A DNA stretch of 64,000 bases from Apostichopus japonicus (GCF_037975245.1 NC_092580.1:29293501-29357500); one strand, 5' to 3'; shown: positions 38,435-50,787, counted from the stretch's first letter. Numbers and translations are program-made. Notes: generated by a model from the letters alone, not told the origin.

Positions 38435-40988
38435 ACAGTGACGTATGTATAGGCATTTCAATCGGTATCGGATCTGGCTGAGGATGTAAACCGTATATGA
38501 TATTATATTCATCGAGATGCGGTTTATGCATACCCTATTATATGAAATGCAAAGTCAACTCTTCTCCACTCCCAACCCCATCTCTCACTAAAAGGACTAC
38601 CAAGAATAGGGTTAGAAGTGCATGTGAGGGTTAAATTGCAGGGAAGGGTATAACATTAAAGGGGAGATGGTCTCATCGGGGTGTTTCTCTCCCTCCCTCC
38701 CTCCCTTCCTCCTACCCTCCTTTGGTAGCAATAAGTTGTTGCTGTTGCCAAGTTATAGATCACGTCTCCCAAGGTTTAAATCATTAGCTCGATCTTTATA
38801 TGGCAATTGGACACTTAATGTAAGGAGGGTTTATAAAACAGTAGGCAATACTGCTAATGGGGTTTGAAACGATAGTCCGGCCTAAGGAATTGTTGTTTTG
38901 GCTGTTGAAAGGGGAACATATTATTCGCAACATCCTGTTGAAATGATAACAGTGAACTTGAAGCAAACAGGTGTGATCTCATGCACTTGTTCATGCGCTT
39001 TTAATTAAATTGTCCATCGGATATTCTTCTTCAACCTGGGATGCATTAACATATGAATACCACTATGGTCATTTGAGTCATTGGTCACTTCACAATCCCC
39101 CAAAGGCTGGGATGATGGAACCCTGTCCAATCCAAGGTATAAACAATATAAAAAGGGGGGGGGAGAAAGAATAAGAACATATTTTACTCTCAGTATGTAA
39201 CTTTCTGACATCTTATGTGTTTGCTTCAAGGGTCACTTATGGTACAGACTGGCAATTTCAACCACCAATATGTCGAAAAGCAATTGCATACAAGCTTCAA
39301 CAATTATGCTAATTGTATGTCCTCTGGACTAACTTTTAACTTAATCACTATCGGCTGTTTGTGATATGTCTGATGTTCTCTGCACGCGACATGTACTTTT
39401 TAGTTTCAGATGTGCTTGACGTTTACATTTGTATACGTTTATACTTTTGTTGTTTATCCTCCTTATATTCTTATAATTTCCCACCTAATCCAAGTGTTGT
39501 GGGTGAGAAGAGGGGAGGAGAGGGAGGGGAGGGTGGGGCGGCGGAAGTTGAAAATGCGGATTGGTAAAAGAGAGGTGAGAGGATAGGGAATGAGAGTGGT
39601 TAGCATAGCAATGGGGTATATAGGGAGAAGAGCCGGAGATATTTCGATCAAAGGTGAAGGTTCGCCTTCGACGTCCTGTAATAAAAAATCAACGGGGAAA
39701 ATATGAAATCAACTAAACGAAATCATACTTATAGATGAGCGATTTAATGATTTGAGATAACTCCATTCAAGCTTTGAAAGGATTTTCTTTTGGCTGAAGT
39801 TTATTTTTTAGCAACATTGCTGAAAAAATCGTCTGAATCTTTTAGGCGAAAACCACATCCTCGTAAAATTTTGTATCGCGAAGATGGTGAAGTTTTCACC
39901 ATTTTGTGATATCTTGTAAAATGCATCTGGCAAGAACCTGAATTCATTGATGATGTCATCAAGAAGCGTCAGCTGAAATTGTCTTTGATTTTACAATTTG
40001 TCAATTATTTCTCACAGAGGAAAAAAACATATTTACAAAAGAGAAGGAAAGAAAGATAAATTTTCATGAAGTTCCAGAGAACTTTGACAGGGTAGCAACA
40101 TTCCAAATGTATCAGGTTTCAAGGATAAATCAACAAGAAGATTATAATAGTAAATTGGAGATGTTGAAGACAATTTCCCAGTCGACATCACAGACGGCCT
40201 ATAATGTGATCCATCGTTTGGCGGATAATAATTGACCTAATGATGTCTGATTTGGCGAATTCATTGTTTATTATAGTGTTTATTATAGTATTATAGTGAG
40301 GGCTTTAATACAGATTTTATTAATTTCTATAAATATAAACCAAATAACCTGGGCACGTACTTTTCGTCTCTGTGACAGAGGTAAATGGTATCACGTGACT
40401 TCACATTCGTGTCGTACTTTTGTCAATAAGATCCATGTGTGCTCATTTTAACATTTTAATAATTAAACAAACTTTATATCCCACGTTGATGGACGTTAAC
40501 ATAATATAATTCTGAATATTTTGTTTTGCTTAGTGAGAAGTTCTCCATAATCAACATTATGGTTATTAACTTATTATTTTATAATTTTGTTAGAAATTGC
40601 TACAACACAGTGACGTGAATATGTTTAACATTTCAGGGAACCTTATAAGTTTCCAAGTTTGACATGGTTGCATGGAAACTGGTGTCTGATTTGATACTCG
40701 ACGTGTAAGTTCGAACCCTTAAATAGTATTTTAGGGAGTTCATAATCAGTATATGCACCTTTTTTTCTGAATAATATAGATAACCTATACGATTAAGATA
40801 CGTAGGATGAAAAAAAAAACAGAAACGTATGGGTTCGTATATGGGACGGAGGTTGGTATAAGCAGTGACGTCACCTTTTAACATTCAAACAAACACACTC
40901 TACACAGTATACGGTAAATGTGATTGTAGCATAGGTACATTACGTCGAACCTATTGTGCGAATTCCGAGTCTTCGATACGTTTTTAGC

Positions 40989-41636
40989 CAAGGGCGGCGG
41001 AACCGGGGGGGGCACAGGGGGCACGTGCCCCCCACTTTTCCTCAGGGTTAAAAATGTGCCCTTTTTCTACATAAAAATTGAGGTGTCTCAAGTTAGCAAG
41101 AGGCCAGGGAACCAGAATGAACACTCGGGAAGGGCCGTTTCCGGCCATCTGAGGGGTTTGTTAAACCAAAATTTTTCTTGTACGCTCCGCGCCAACCGAT
41201 GGTGGCGCTCCGCTCAGATAGTCGTGCATACAACTTTGCAAATCCTGGCTACGCCCCTGACTTTTAATGAATTTATGTGGGTCAAACTCAAAGCTATTTC
41301 GAATGGAAAAAAATTGTTAAGATATTAACAAGAAATAAACTCTAATTCGGAAGATTCCTACATTAGCAACTAGCATGATTTCACCTCATTTGTCTCAATA
41401 GAAAACTTGTTCCTTGTTTCCCAATTTGCACATTGGATATTGCAGTGCTAGTATGCATATTTTCCTTGAGGGGGGGGGGGGGGGCGTTGATGGTGTGATG
41501 TGTATACGCAAATAAGATAATACAATAAGAGTTATAAAGGGTACTAAATATCAGGCTACATCAGTCCAATCGAATTTCTGCAAAGTGCCCTTTGATGTCG
41601 GTGCCCCCCAGATTAAAAGTGCTTCCGCCGCCCTTG
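40989..41636. mobile_element. 648-bp hAT-type MITE with a nested repeat
   Basis: The inverted ends CAAGGGCGGCGGAA and TTCCGCCGCCCTTG have flanks TTTTTAGC and TTTCTAGC (8-bp duplication, one mismatch). Inside, 41120-41260 is a reverse-orientation copy of the GCGCCACCAT dispersed family, including its GGCTACGCCCCTG end, so one element has landed in another. Confidence 0.65.
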
Positions 41637-42589
41637 TTTCTAGCTACAAGCTCAAGTTCCATTGATGCTTCTATGATATTCCTATATACTATACGCTGCT
41701 GAGAAATTGCCGCTGTCAGGACATTACCACCGCCCTCTGCAAACCCACATTGCGCTTCTTTATTTTTTACTTTTTATTTTTGGAATAACGCCCCCCTTTT
41801 TTAGGTAAATCTTGTGACAGTTTCTTTTTTTAATAACTGATATCAATGGACTATGAAATATAAGAAATAAGTCCTGTCTTATATCCTGTCAAATATTCTG
41901 TTGTTTATCTTCGATAACGTTTGTCTTAATTTTGAAAGCGTTAAAATTTCGTAAAAGTAAAGGCAAATAATTTCCAACATATATTAGGAAACTGTTTACA
42001 TGGAATTTATGGATACTATTTCTGTTTATTGTGTCTTCATATATCCATCGAATCATCGATACCAGCAACTTTAACGGGAACGGCCTATTAGGCAAACATA
42101 AACGTTCTGGTCAAAGTATCTATTCACATGACAATAACCTTGAAAAGGCTAATAGCCAAATCATTTAATTCTTTGACTGAAAACAAATCTTGACACTGAA
42201 GACCTCAAGAAACAGGATAAAGAAAACTACGACTCAAGACACCAATCAGGCCGGTCAAGTAGATAACGTTCTGGCGGGCTAATTATTTTGGTTTAATTTA
42301 ATGGCTTAGGATATTCATGACCGTTACTTACGCCATATTTAAAGTGATTTTTAGTCGCTATCTTAGCAATACGATAAAGCAGTTCCACGAAACAAACAGA
42401 CAAGTAAGTCAATGAATACACGCGCACCTCTGCATACGTACGTTTCTTGACAATTTGAGTCCCTTCAGCAAGGTGATTTTTTTTTATTCGCAGAATATTG
42501 CTTTCTAGTTTACAAGAGATTAACTATGTGATAGACTAGTTCGATTGAAAGTCTTTCTAACACATATTAAAACATGTTCAATACTTATC

Positions 42590-42595
42590 TTTATT
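42590..42595 (-). terminator. AATAAA polyadenylation signal downstream of the small peptide ORF
   Basis: AATAAA on the minus strand, about 95-100 bases beyond the stop codon at 42691. The spacing fits a short 3' UTR and supports the ORF being transcribed. Confidence 0.4.
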
Positions 42596-42690
42596 AAACA
42601 AACACAAAACCAAAAAGATAATACATGTGGTCACATGATCTTTGTTGACAACTCTTGCATGTCAATTAGGAATTAGATGGCGATTCGACA

Positions 42691-42882
42691 TCAGACTTTC
42701 GTAACAAAAAGCAGGCCAGTCCGATAAAACCAACGAACCAATCGGTACAGTGTTTGCATGATGTAAAGCTTCATCCAATCGAAAATCGTTTGTCCCAAAT
42801 CAATCGCATTCCTTCCGACGAGTAAGTGCGTTGTGAGTAAAAGAACAACAAGCAATTTTGTGGGTTTGAGGATATTCTCCAT
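42691..42882 (-). CDS. Putative small secreted amphipathic peptide, 63 aa
   Basis: A single minus-strand ORF starts with ATG at 42882. The first 23 residues form a good signal peptide: KPTK, then a leucine/valine core (LLVVLLLTTHLLVG). The remaining 40 residues have evenly spaced arginines and lysines among aromatic and aliphatic residues (IFDWMKLYIMQTLYRLVRWF), have no cysteines, and could form a cationic amphipathic helix. An AATAAA follows about 100 bases after the stop (42595-42590 on the minus strand), as expected for a compact one-exon gene or a last exon. Signal peptide plus cationic helix suggests an antimicrobial or signalling peptide, but this is inference; no family is recognised. 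A short ORF of this kind can also occur by chance. Confidence 0.45.
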   Translation of the reverse strand: MENILKPTKLLVVLLLTTHLLVGRNAIDLGQTIFDWMKLYIMQTLYRLVRWFYRTGLLFVTKV

Positions 42883-44423
42883 TGACCAACGAGATTATTG
42901 TTTTCTTTGCAAACCCTCAGGCAGTCCGACAAGAAAACTTAACGGAAGTGTGTGCTGGATATGGATCACCGTTTCAGTGAACAGACATGGGGCTCCCTAA
43001 AGGAAATATAATTGCAGGAGAGAGTCGATTAGAACAGAAATCACACAGTGACATTGAACCACGTTTTCAAGGGCGCCCTCCCGAATACCACGGTATAGCA
43101 AAATACGACAACGTTTCCATATGAGAAGTAGGATGAAGGAATGATTGGAGAATCAAACCGGAATATACCCATTTATTTGCAGTTACAATTAATAAAAATC
43201 ATTATTCCTAATATTGCAACAGCAAAAGTATACACAAAAGCTTCACTTTCAGGGAGACGTGAAGTATCTAGCGCCTTAAAGGCATTGAAGACTCGCCTTA
43301 AACCGCGTGCCGCCCTCTGAAAAAGTTAACTTTCCGTTGCTTGAAAATGACGTTTTCTTCTTGTCGCTACAAAATGCAGACAGTAATGAAACGTGATACC
43401 CTGTTATCTTTTATCTAGACCTGAGATGTCCACACTATGTACACTGTGTTGTGGGTATTGACCGTAGCTGCATGTAGGTGATTGTACACTAGTGTCTAAT
43501 TACCGACGTTAGCAAGCTGTGTTTGTATTTTCTGGAATCGATGGTGGTGTCTAACACTTCTGTTACCCCTCAGTCGAAACCAGGTCAGATTACCGGCATG
43601 ATACGTTTCTTTGTGCGCGAGTCTTCACACCCTTTAATTCATCGCTATATCATGTCTTTGGAAAGATCCGATTAGTTGCTCCACCGACTGATATTGGCAC
43701 GTGGCTGCAGAGCCCTATTATTGTCATACTCTCGACAGTATCTGTATCTTCCATTTCCTGTGAGTGTGGACCTTCAACTATATATGCTCTAAACTTGATA
43801 CGACCAGCCTATAGCAACTATAACCTCTTGATATCCATATACTGGTCAATATTCTGATATTTGACACCTAAATTACCAATGAACTTTTTGCAAGTTGAGA
43901 AATCTATTAAGCCTATTAATAACGGTCCTGATCACGCAGCTAAGTTATACATTCTGACAAGACCGCCGATGGAAACAATCGTACCTTTTTTGTCCAATAA
44001 AATATTGAAAGTTGACTCAGGAAAGGTAAGATTGGTTACATATTTTTCTGCTTTTCACCTTTTGTAATTGGCTCCGGGGGACAACGATATACTTTGCATA
44101 GGTGTTAACGTTTGATCTTAAGATTATGCATGTTTAATATACAAAGTACAAATTAGTAATAAAGTGGTATATTAGGCAAAAGGTATATTTGGTAAAAGGA
44201 TTGTTTACGACATTTGGATATGTGTCCTTACATACATTTACACTCGAATCACTGATCACCGTATTCAATTGTAAACAAAGTCTATTGGAATCGAAGTTTG
44301 GGAATTTTATTTTCGACAGAGAAAATGGTTGAACAGAGAAATTAACCATTTAATTCCCTCTTATTCAAACGTGACTCGGATAAATCCTGACCTCCGTATT
44401 TAGGCCTATATGCACAGTATATC

Positions 44424-44520
44424 CATCCCCTCTCCGCCTCCCTTCCCCATCTCCATCTCCTTCTCCCTCCCTCCCTCCCTCCTCCTCTCGTCCTTCCTCT
44501 CTCATCCCTCCCTCCATTTT
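44424..44520. repeat. Polypyrimidine tract upstream of the YHYH gene
   Basis: Almost pure C/T for nearly 100 bases with CCCT/TCC repeats, ending about 180 bases before the proposed start codon. It could lie in the promoter region; its role is unknown. Confidence 0.7.
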
Positions 44521-44702
44521 TCGTCCGTTTCCTTGCAGCCTGCATGCACTGTCAACATTTAAGTTGTAGTCTTATACCAAATTGTATCCCTTTTGGCGCA
44601 TACAAGTTTGCCATACCATGTAGACAAATGGCACAGATACTGCATCAGCAATATCTATCTCAACTTAGTTTTTCTTACATCTTTGTTCGGAAGAATATTA
44701 CT

Positions 44703-47700
44703 ATGAAGCTTTTCCAGACATTGTCCCAGCTCGTAGTCCTATCTGGTCTGGTTTCCTCTTTGACTCAAACCGACATGGACACATTTGGATCGAAAACGTT
44801 CACCGAAGCTAACACTGGTCTACAGGTATGTAACGCGAAAAGGGAAAACTTATTTTGTTGTCTAAACTAAGTTTGTTGCTGTGTAAACTAAAGTTGTTGT
44901 TGCTGTTTTACCACGTTGTTACTCAAACTCACGTTGATGTATTCCGTTGTCTAAACATACGTCGTTGTCTAAACTTACGTTGTTGCCATCGGCGCTGTTC
45001 AAAATTGCGTAATGTTAACCAGAATGCAAAATGCATTGAGGTTTCGATGACTTCAGTGCACTAGATTTCTGCTTGTTAGTATAAGCAGAACTAGCTGTTA
45101 CAATAGAAATGGCCCAACCACCATTTTGAAACAATAACACTATGGCATGATAAACACAGGCCAGTCTACTGTACGTGGCTACACACACCTCCACCAAAAC
45201 GATAGAGGTCTTGGAGGTCCAAGTCCATTTGGGGTCACTAGAGGTCAAATTGTGAAAACCTTGTAAACGCGATAACTCAAAAGGGAAGGTTGGACGAATC
45301 CCATATTTAGTATGTAGTTTTGATACTTTCAGTAAATGATTTTATTGAGGTCAAAGGTCATTTGGAGTCAATAGACGCCAAATTGTGGAAACTTTGTTTT
45401 ATAAGCTACCGTACCTCCCCGTCCGCCGCCAACCTATCAGATAACATGTGCGTTACGCCTCAAACGAATAGGAGGCTGCACGGTAAACAACTTTTAAAAT
45501 GTTGTGGGCTTTGCATTTACGCTGCGAATGTCGGAACTCAAGCAAAACGAGTGTCTATAGACAAAGTACCAGCATAAAAATACTGCACTTTTAACCTGAT
45601 TTCATTGAACCCTTCAACAATGTGTAGAGATATACGCTGTGAATGTCGGAAATCATGTTAAACGAGTGTCTAGACAAAATGTCAGCATATAAAAACTGCA
45701 CTTAAAACTTATTTATTTGAACCATTAAATGATATCTGGATATGTTGTGAATGTCGGCAATCAAGTAAGTGACAGTAATATTCCTAGAGACCAATAGTTT
45801 TCGTCCCGATCGAACACCAATTGCGTTTATTCCTATACTTTTACTAAGATGCGATCGTATCACTGCCTGTACTTTGTGAATGCTCTACACAATAAATATG
45901 GCAGATGCCATCCAGTGCCCTAGCCTTTTTTACAGGGGTGGCCGCCTGACCTTCATTTCGCCTGCCCTGCCACTCTTTCCTCCTCGCCAACTCCGTATAG
46001 CCTATATAGTACATCCATGCTTTGACCTTGCAGCGATTTCACCAGCAACTCCAACTCTTCAAATATCCCCGTACATGCAGTGTGCATATCACGCAATTGT
46101 ATTAGGCCTGTTCGAACTTCGGAGTTTCAACTGCACACGTGCAAATCCTGAAAATTTGTGAAGAAAAGATCATATCACCGTACCTACAACACATAGCCCT
46201 ATAGTCAAAACTCGAGTATATCTTGGATGATTCGTTTCTTGTATAACATGTTAGCGGTCTTTTTGGTCTAAAAATTCGTAACAATGCTGAGCGAGGTTTG
46301 TGTAGGCTTTATTCCATTTACTGCACAATCCCTTTCGCAAATTAAAACTCCTAACTGGATTGGTGTTACGAATGAACTTGCAATTGCTTGGCTGGTTTAG
46401 TTAACTAGTTCAGTGAGTGTATTGCCTACGTACTTTGTGCCCTTAGTGTTGCTCACGAAGCGCAGACTATATCCAACCATAGAGCAACTGATCCAACATT
46501 TACCCTGGATTCTTCGCAGTATTTGGAAACAACCAGCTCCACGAAAATTATGGTATTTAAATAACATTTTTACGCAATGTCGATTAAGAATCTCAAACTT
46601 CAATGACTGCTTTTGACGGTTTATGAATGCAGTAGTTTATACACACGAATGTTGCACCAGAATCATTTACGCAAGTTTGCAACGAAGAAATTACTGTGGT
46701 ATGAATGCACATTTTACATTATCAACTCTCAATAGGGAGAGACACAAACATACTGTGAGATGAAAAGTCCTTTTCAGTATCAGAGATGTTGTGGTATAGC
46801 CTCCCGCAAAATTCATAGATTGTCTCAACTCATAACTTTCTGTGATAAAACAATTATTCAAATATTACGTGAACAATATCGTTAAACAACGTCCTCGGAG
46901 TTGTAGCAACTATCATGTAAATATCGTCAACAACATGATTTTGTTCGACAAATAATGTTTTTAATGATATTAACATGGCTGTTGCTACAAATCAGGACGT
47001 TAACGAATTTGTTCCCCTTTCGCGTTACATATATAGTTAAACCATCATAATTTGCGTTCATTGAGCACTGAAGATGCAAGCATGCAGTTTTCAGACAATG
47101 GGTAAGGGACTATAAGCCAAACAAATCGCGGGAAATTTGAGAAAATATCATTGGCTGTATTAAGCATGAAAATCTCTGTAATAGAAATGGTGTTAGCTCT
47201 GCACAGAAGCAACTTGCGGTTGATTGTTATAATTTTTTGAAAAGAAAGAATGATGTCCGTTCACAATGTGTTACAACAACGGAACTTTAGATAGCAACGA
47301 AAGTGTAGATATCAAGGTGAGTTTAGACATCAACGTGAGTTTAGACATTAACCGTAAGTTTAGAAATCAACGTGAGTTTAGACATTAACGAGAGTTTAAA
47401 CATCAACCGTAAGTTTAGAAATCAACGTGAATTTATACATTAACCCGCGTTAGTCATTAACGTGACTTTAGACATCAACGAAAGTTTAGACATCAACAAA
47501 CAACAGCAATATGGTAAAATAGCAGCAACAACTTAGTTTAGACAGCAACAAACTTAGGCCTATAGTTTAGACAACAACATAATGTTGCCCTTTTCGCGTT
47601 CAATAGGTAGCAGCCTACGAATAATGCATTTTCCTGCGCTGGTGATGTTTGTTGAATTTCGTACGAAACGCCTATTTGTAACATTATGTGGTTGAGCAAT

Positions 47701-48789
47701 TGTTGAACAGCGTGGATGGTTACGACGTAAGTTTAGACAACGGAAGTTTAGACATAAACGTGAGTTTGAGCAACAGCATGGTAAAACAGCAACAACAACT
47801 TTAGTTTAGACAAAAACAAACTTAATTTAGACAACGTCATAAGTTTTTCCTTTTCGCGTTCCATATTCCATATACAGGGCTATGTGTCTGTTACCGATGA
47901 TGGTCAAGGAAACTGGGTCATCTCCGGTAACGGCATCCCAGACCACGAAACTGGAACTTTCCCGAGCAACCGAAGCCCAAACGAAATCTTAGAGTCAGAA
48001 TATACGTATACTGTACCGCAAGAACCAACCGTAGCGGATTCACCTACCTGCTTACCACCCGGCCCTATTGGCGTAGCTACAAATGGTGTAGTCTTCTTTA
48101 ATCCGTGGACTTCAAAGGGGAAGAACGCAATAGAACAGGAGACCTTTGACCTCTGCGATGGACATCCGAACGGGAAAGGTGTCTACCATTACCACAAGAT
48201 GCCATCAAGCTGTTTATTTACTGTGAGTTTTGTATTCGGCTATCTTTTCCTTTCTTAATTTTCTATTTTTGCTTTCTTTCTTGTTTTCCACATATTTCCT
48301 TCGTGGGTCATTTTGTATTCCATTTAATAACACAGTTCTCTAAGTAAATTGGCTCTTTTTTATGTTAATGAACATTGTTTGCTTGTTTCGACCGTGGATG
48401 CCCACCTAGTAGGCCTATTCTAATATCATACTCTGTATTTATATTCACAGTGTTTGCTTGTTTGTTAATTTGTTGTTGTTAATGTTGTTTTGTTGCCTCA
48501 ACAGGTCGAGGATGGTGTTCCATCTCCTCTGATAGGCATTGCATTCGACGGGTTTGGTATCTACGGACCAATCGACGAAAATGGAAACACGCTGACGTCA
48601 TCGGATCTGGACGCTTGTCACGGTCGTTTCAATTCCGACGGTGTTTACCAGTACCACGCCACCACTAACTTTCCATACATACTCGGTTGCTTTACGGGCA
48701 AGCCGTTCAATATTCGCAATGCACTGCTCAATGGCGATAAATGTTACTTTGCAAGCGATGCTGATTCTGAGACTGGTGACGTAGAGTAA
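44703..48789 (+). CDS. YHYH-domain secreted protein, three exons
   Basis: Exons 44703-44825, 47878-48222 and 48505-48789 are all phase 0 with GT-AG borders and give 250 residues. Residues 1-20 are a signal peptide (LFQTLSQLVVLSGLVSSL). An in-frame ATG exists at 44544, but starting there would bury the signal peptide, so I prefer 44703. The YHYH family signature GVYHYHKMPSSC is at about 142-153, followed by IGIAFDGFGIYGP, DLDACHGRF and a second histidine motif GVYQYH (about 202-207). YHYH proteins occur in bacteria and marine eukaryotes and have no settled function; the paired histidines and cysteines suggest metal binding (inference). An AATAAA at 48957 closes the gene. Intron 1 is almost entirely one inverted-repeat element (separate entry). 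Confidence 0.9.
45536..45775. repeat. About 106-bp tandem repeat, 2-3 degenerate copies
   Basis: GAATGTCGG followed by an ACGAGTGTCTA..GACAAA segment and a run ending in ACTGCACTT recurs at 45536, 45641 and (first part only) 45749. It lies inside the intron element of the YHYH gene. Confidence 0.6.
47281..47510. repeat. Array of about 18-bp units GTTTAGACATCAACGTGA
   Basis: Degenerate tandem units built on GTTTAGACATYAACG-, about a dozen copies with alternating CGTGA and CCGTAA ends. Related words in the opposite orientation (TTGTCTAAAC) occupy the left end of the same element, so the array is part of its subterminal structure. Confidence 0.7.
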
Positions 48790-48956
48790 ACAAGTACTCT
48801 TTTTTGAGAGTGTCTTTACATTAGACGTAATTAGCGGGTTAATATAAATGGTTAACGTACATCCAGTTAAAGGTGACTTGGCGTTTTCTTACTGCTGATC
48901 TGTGTAACGCAGTGTTGTACTCTTAATTTAAATATGCTGTATTTCAAATATAAAGT

Positions 48957-48962
48957 AATAAA
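48957..48962 (+). terminator. AATAAA polyadenylation signal of the YHYH gene
   Basis: AATAAA lies 168 bases after the TAA stop of the YHYH gene and just before an AT microsatellite. Confidence 0.6.
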
Positions 48963-48984
48963 AAGATGACTTATATATATACTT

Positions 48985-48987
48985 ATA

Positions 48988-49043
<56 letters not shown>
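48985..49043. repeat. (AT)n microsatellite
   Basis: Uninterrupted AT dinucleotides just after the YHYH polyadenylation signal. Confidence 0.9.
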
Positions 49044-49047
<4 letters not shown>

Positions 49048-49189
49048 GCTAGTTCTTTCTAGCATCGTAGTGTGAATGACCTTGAAGTCTTTTTGTGGTC
49101 ACTTTCACTGGTCATTGTGTTTGTGACCAGTGCAGATCAGCTGTTAATGATAGCCACGTTTTAACACTTTGCTGTTGTTGGTTTTATTA

Positions 49190-49560
49190 AATAGTTCTTT
49201 CATTTTGGTGGAACTTTTCACGACATAAATGTCCTTTGAATTTCCTGCCTAGATCAAATGGTTATCCAATATTCCTCAGTCTTATAAGATACATCGAGTA
49301 ATGCAAAACTCCAAAAGTCGCATAGTAGGATTAGCATTCGGCATAACTTTTTTCTAATAGGGTTGTGAATGAGTGGAATGGTTTGCCTGAGAAAGTTGTA
49401 CTTGCAAGTAGTGTCAATGGGTTTAAGAATGCTTTGGACAAGCACTTTAAGCATTATAATCGGGTCTGAGTGTTTGTGTCTTCAGTTTTTTTTTTTGCTC
49501 TCTCTATAGGGTCCTTGATGGGGACTTAAGTGTCCCTCCTGATCTTTTTTTCTACTAAAC
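49190..49560 (+). mobile_element. 3' end of a LINE downstream of the YHYH gene
   Basis: A plus-strand frame ending at 49469 reads FFSNRVVNEWNGLPEKVV, then VNGFKNALDKHF, the widespread C-terminal signature of CR1-like pol proteins. It is followed by a T-rich 3' UTR ending in TACTAAACTAAACT near 49553. Upstream sequence has stops, so only a remnant is left. Confidence 0.7.
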
Positions 49561-49985
49561 TAAACTAGATTGACAGCCTAGGGACGTAGTTCCCATCGTG
49601 ATTGGGTCTTGGGAGTGCCCTTGGTAGCCAGGCATACCGGGGACAAATGAGGCAAGATGTCTGTATCACATGACTCAGATAATAGTACTCTCTAGTTCCC
49701 CTCTGGGACAAACAGGGATGGGTAGGGTTGATTTGGTCCTGAATCTGCCAAACTTGACCTGCCCATGGGGGTTGCTGTTAGCAATTCCCTATAACAACTT
49801 CCTGCGTAAATGACACCTGTATAGAGTTTGTACATGAGCAACACAGTAAATTCTTGCATAGCTCCATCCTATGGAAGTTGAGTCTTTGACCCTGCAGACT
49901 GTGTAAATGTTCGAATGGACCGTATGCAGAGTCTTCACATAAATGACCGTTATGGCTTCACCCAGTTATTTACGACTAGTCATCG

Positions 49986-49992
<7 letters not shown>

Positions 49993-50047
<55 letters not shown>

Positions 50048-50078
50048 CGATATGTGTATATATATACACATATCGATG

Positions 50079-50148
<70 letters not shown>
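49993..50148. repeat. (AT)n microsatellites flanking a 32-bp perfect palindrome
   Basis: AT runs at about 49993-50035 and 50085-50148 surround a perfect palindrome at 50046-50077 with half-site ATCGATATGTGTATAT. The YIYI-type ORFs across it are artefacts. Confidence 0.9.
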
Positions 50149-50151
<3 letters not shown>

Positions 50152-50787
50152 AACAACATACTGACACAAGGATAGAGGACTGGGCAGTTCGCTGAGATAA
50201 TGTGTTAAGATCAGGGAGAGTTGCAGCTCCCTGTTTAGATCCGGGACATGCGGCGTGTTCAACGTTCATTGTTCAACTAACAATTGAAATGATAGTTTTG
50301 GTTGTCCAGTTTATTATCAAGGAGATCTATAATGTATTACATTTGTCGAGTCGTATCAATCTATACACTCTTATAGATAAATGAGCAACACAATTTGAAG
50401 GCATCGGTATATCACTTAATAAAGAGTTTGGTGACACACCGGTCATAGCAGACATATACGTTTATATATATATATACGTGTATACTCCCAATAGACCCGC
50501 AAAGAATTATCGATGGAACGCTCTAACAACACCACTATTTGTGCAGGCATGTGTCTAGGCATGTTAACAATTGTGTCACGATATGTTTTTCCATATATAT
50601 CAACACAACAAGAATCGACTAGTCACTCCTATATAACCCAACATATATGCTGGTACCACAGATTTATAGGCTTGTAAGTCATCATGATATATCTGTGCCG
50701 TATTTACCATTTATGTATCCTGCACATGTAACAATACTGTAATGATCTAATTCAAACGAAAGCAATAAAGAACAAAGCGGCAAGAGA

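Larger units (their letters stand above)
36456..42589. other. Intergenic, MITE-rich
   Basis: Contains two TIR elements (38061-38434 and 40989-41636) and a stretch at 39840-40200 that vaguely resembles 31640-31930 (AAAACCACATCCT, TCAAGGATAAATCAACAAGAAG), probably a divergent repeat family. No gene is supported. Confidence 0.5.
44826..47877. mobile_element. Inverted-repeat element filling intron 1 of the YHYH gene
   Basis: The first roughly 190 bases of the intron (44829-45020) reappear as a reverse complement at its end (about 47690-47870). Both ends carry the word AACGCGAAAAGG, followed by GTTGTCTAAA, AAGTTTGTT, GTTGTTGTTGCTGTTTTACC, CTCAAACTCACGTT and CGCTGTTCAA in the same order. The left repeat starts within six bases of the donor; the GTATGT donor is part of the end sequence, because an internal copy near 47019-47036 reads TATGTAACGCGAAA. 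The right repeat stops 17 bases before the acceptor. The right end is present twice in tandem (about 47505-47607 and 47771-47870). Inside are arrays of GTTTAGACATCAACGTGA-like units. No transposase frame is visible, so the element is non-autonomous. Confidence 0.75.

Noticed and set aside
43861-44067. ORF with a GGAAAG/GTAAGA donor upstream of the YHYH gene
   Set aside because: No acceptor, ATG context or homology supports it as an exon; it could be part of a 5' UTR, but nothing shows this.
49915-50269. YIYIYI ORFs in several frames
   Set aside because: Artefacts of the AT dinucleotide arrays.
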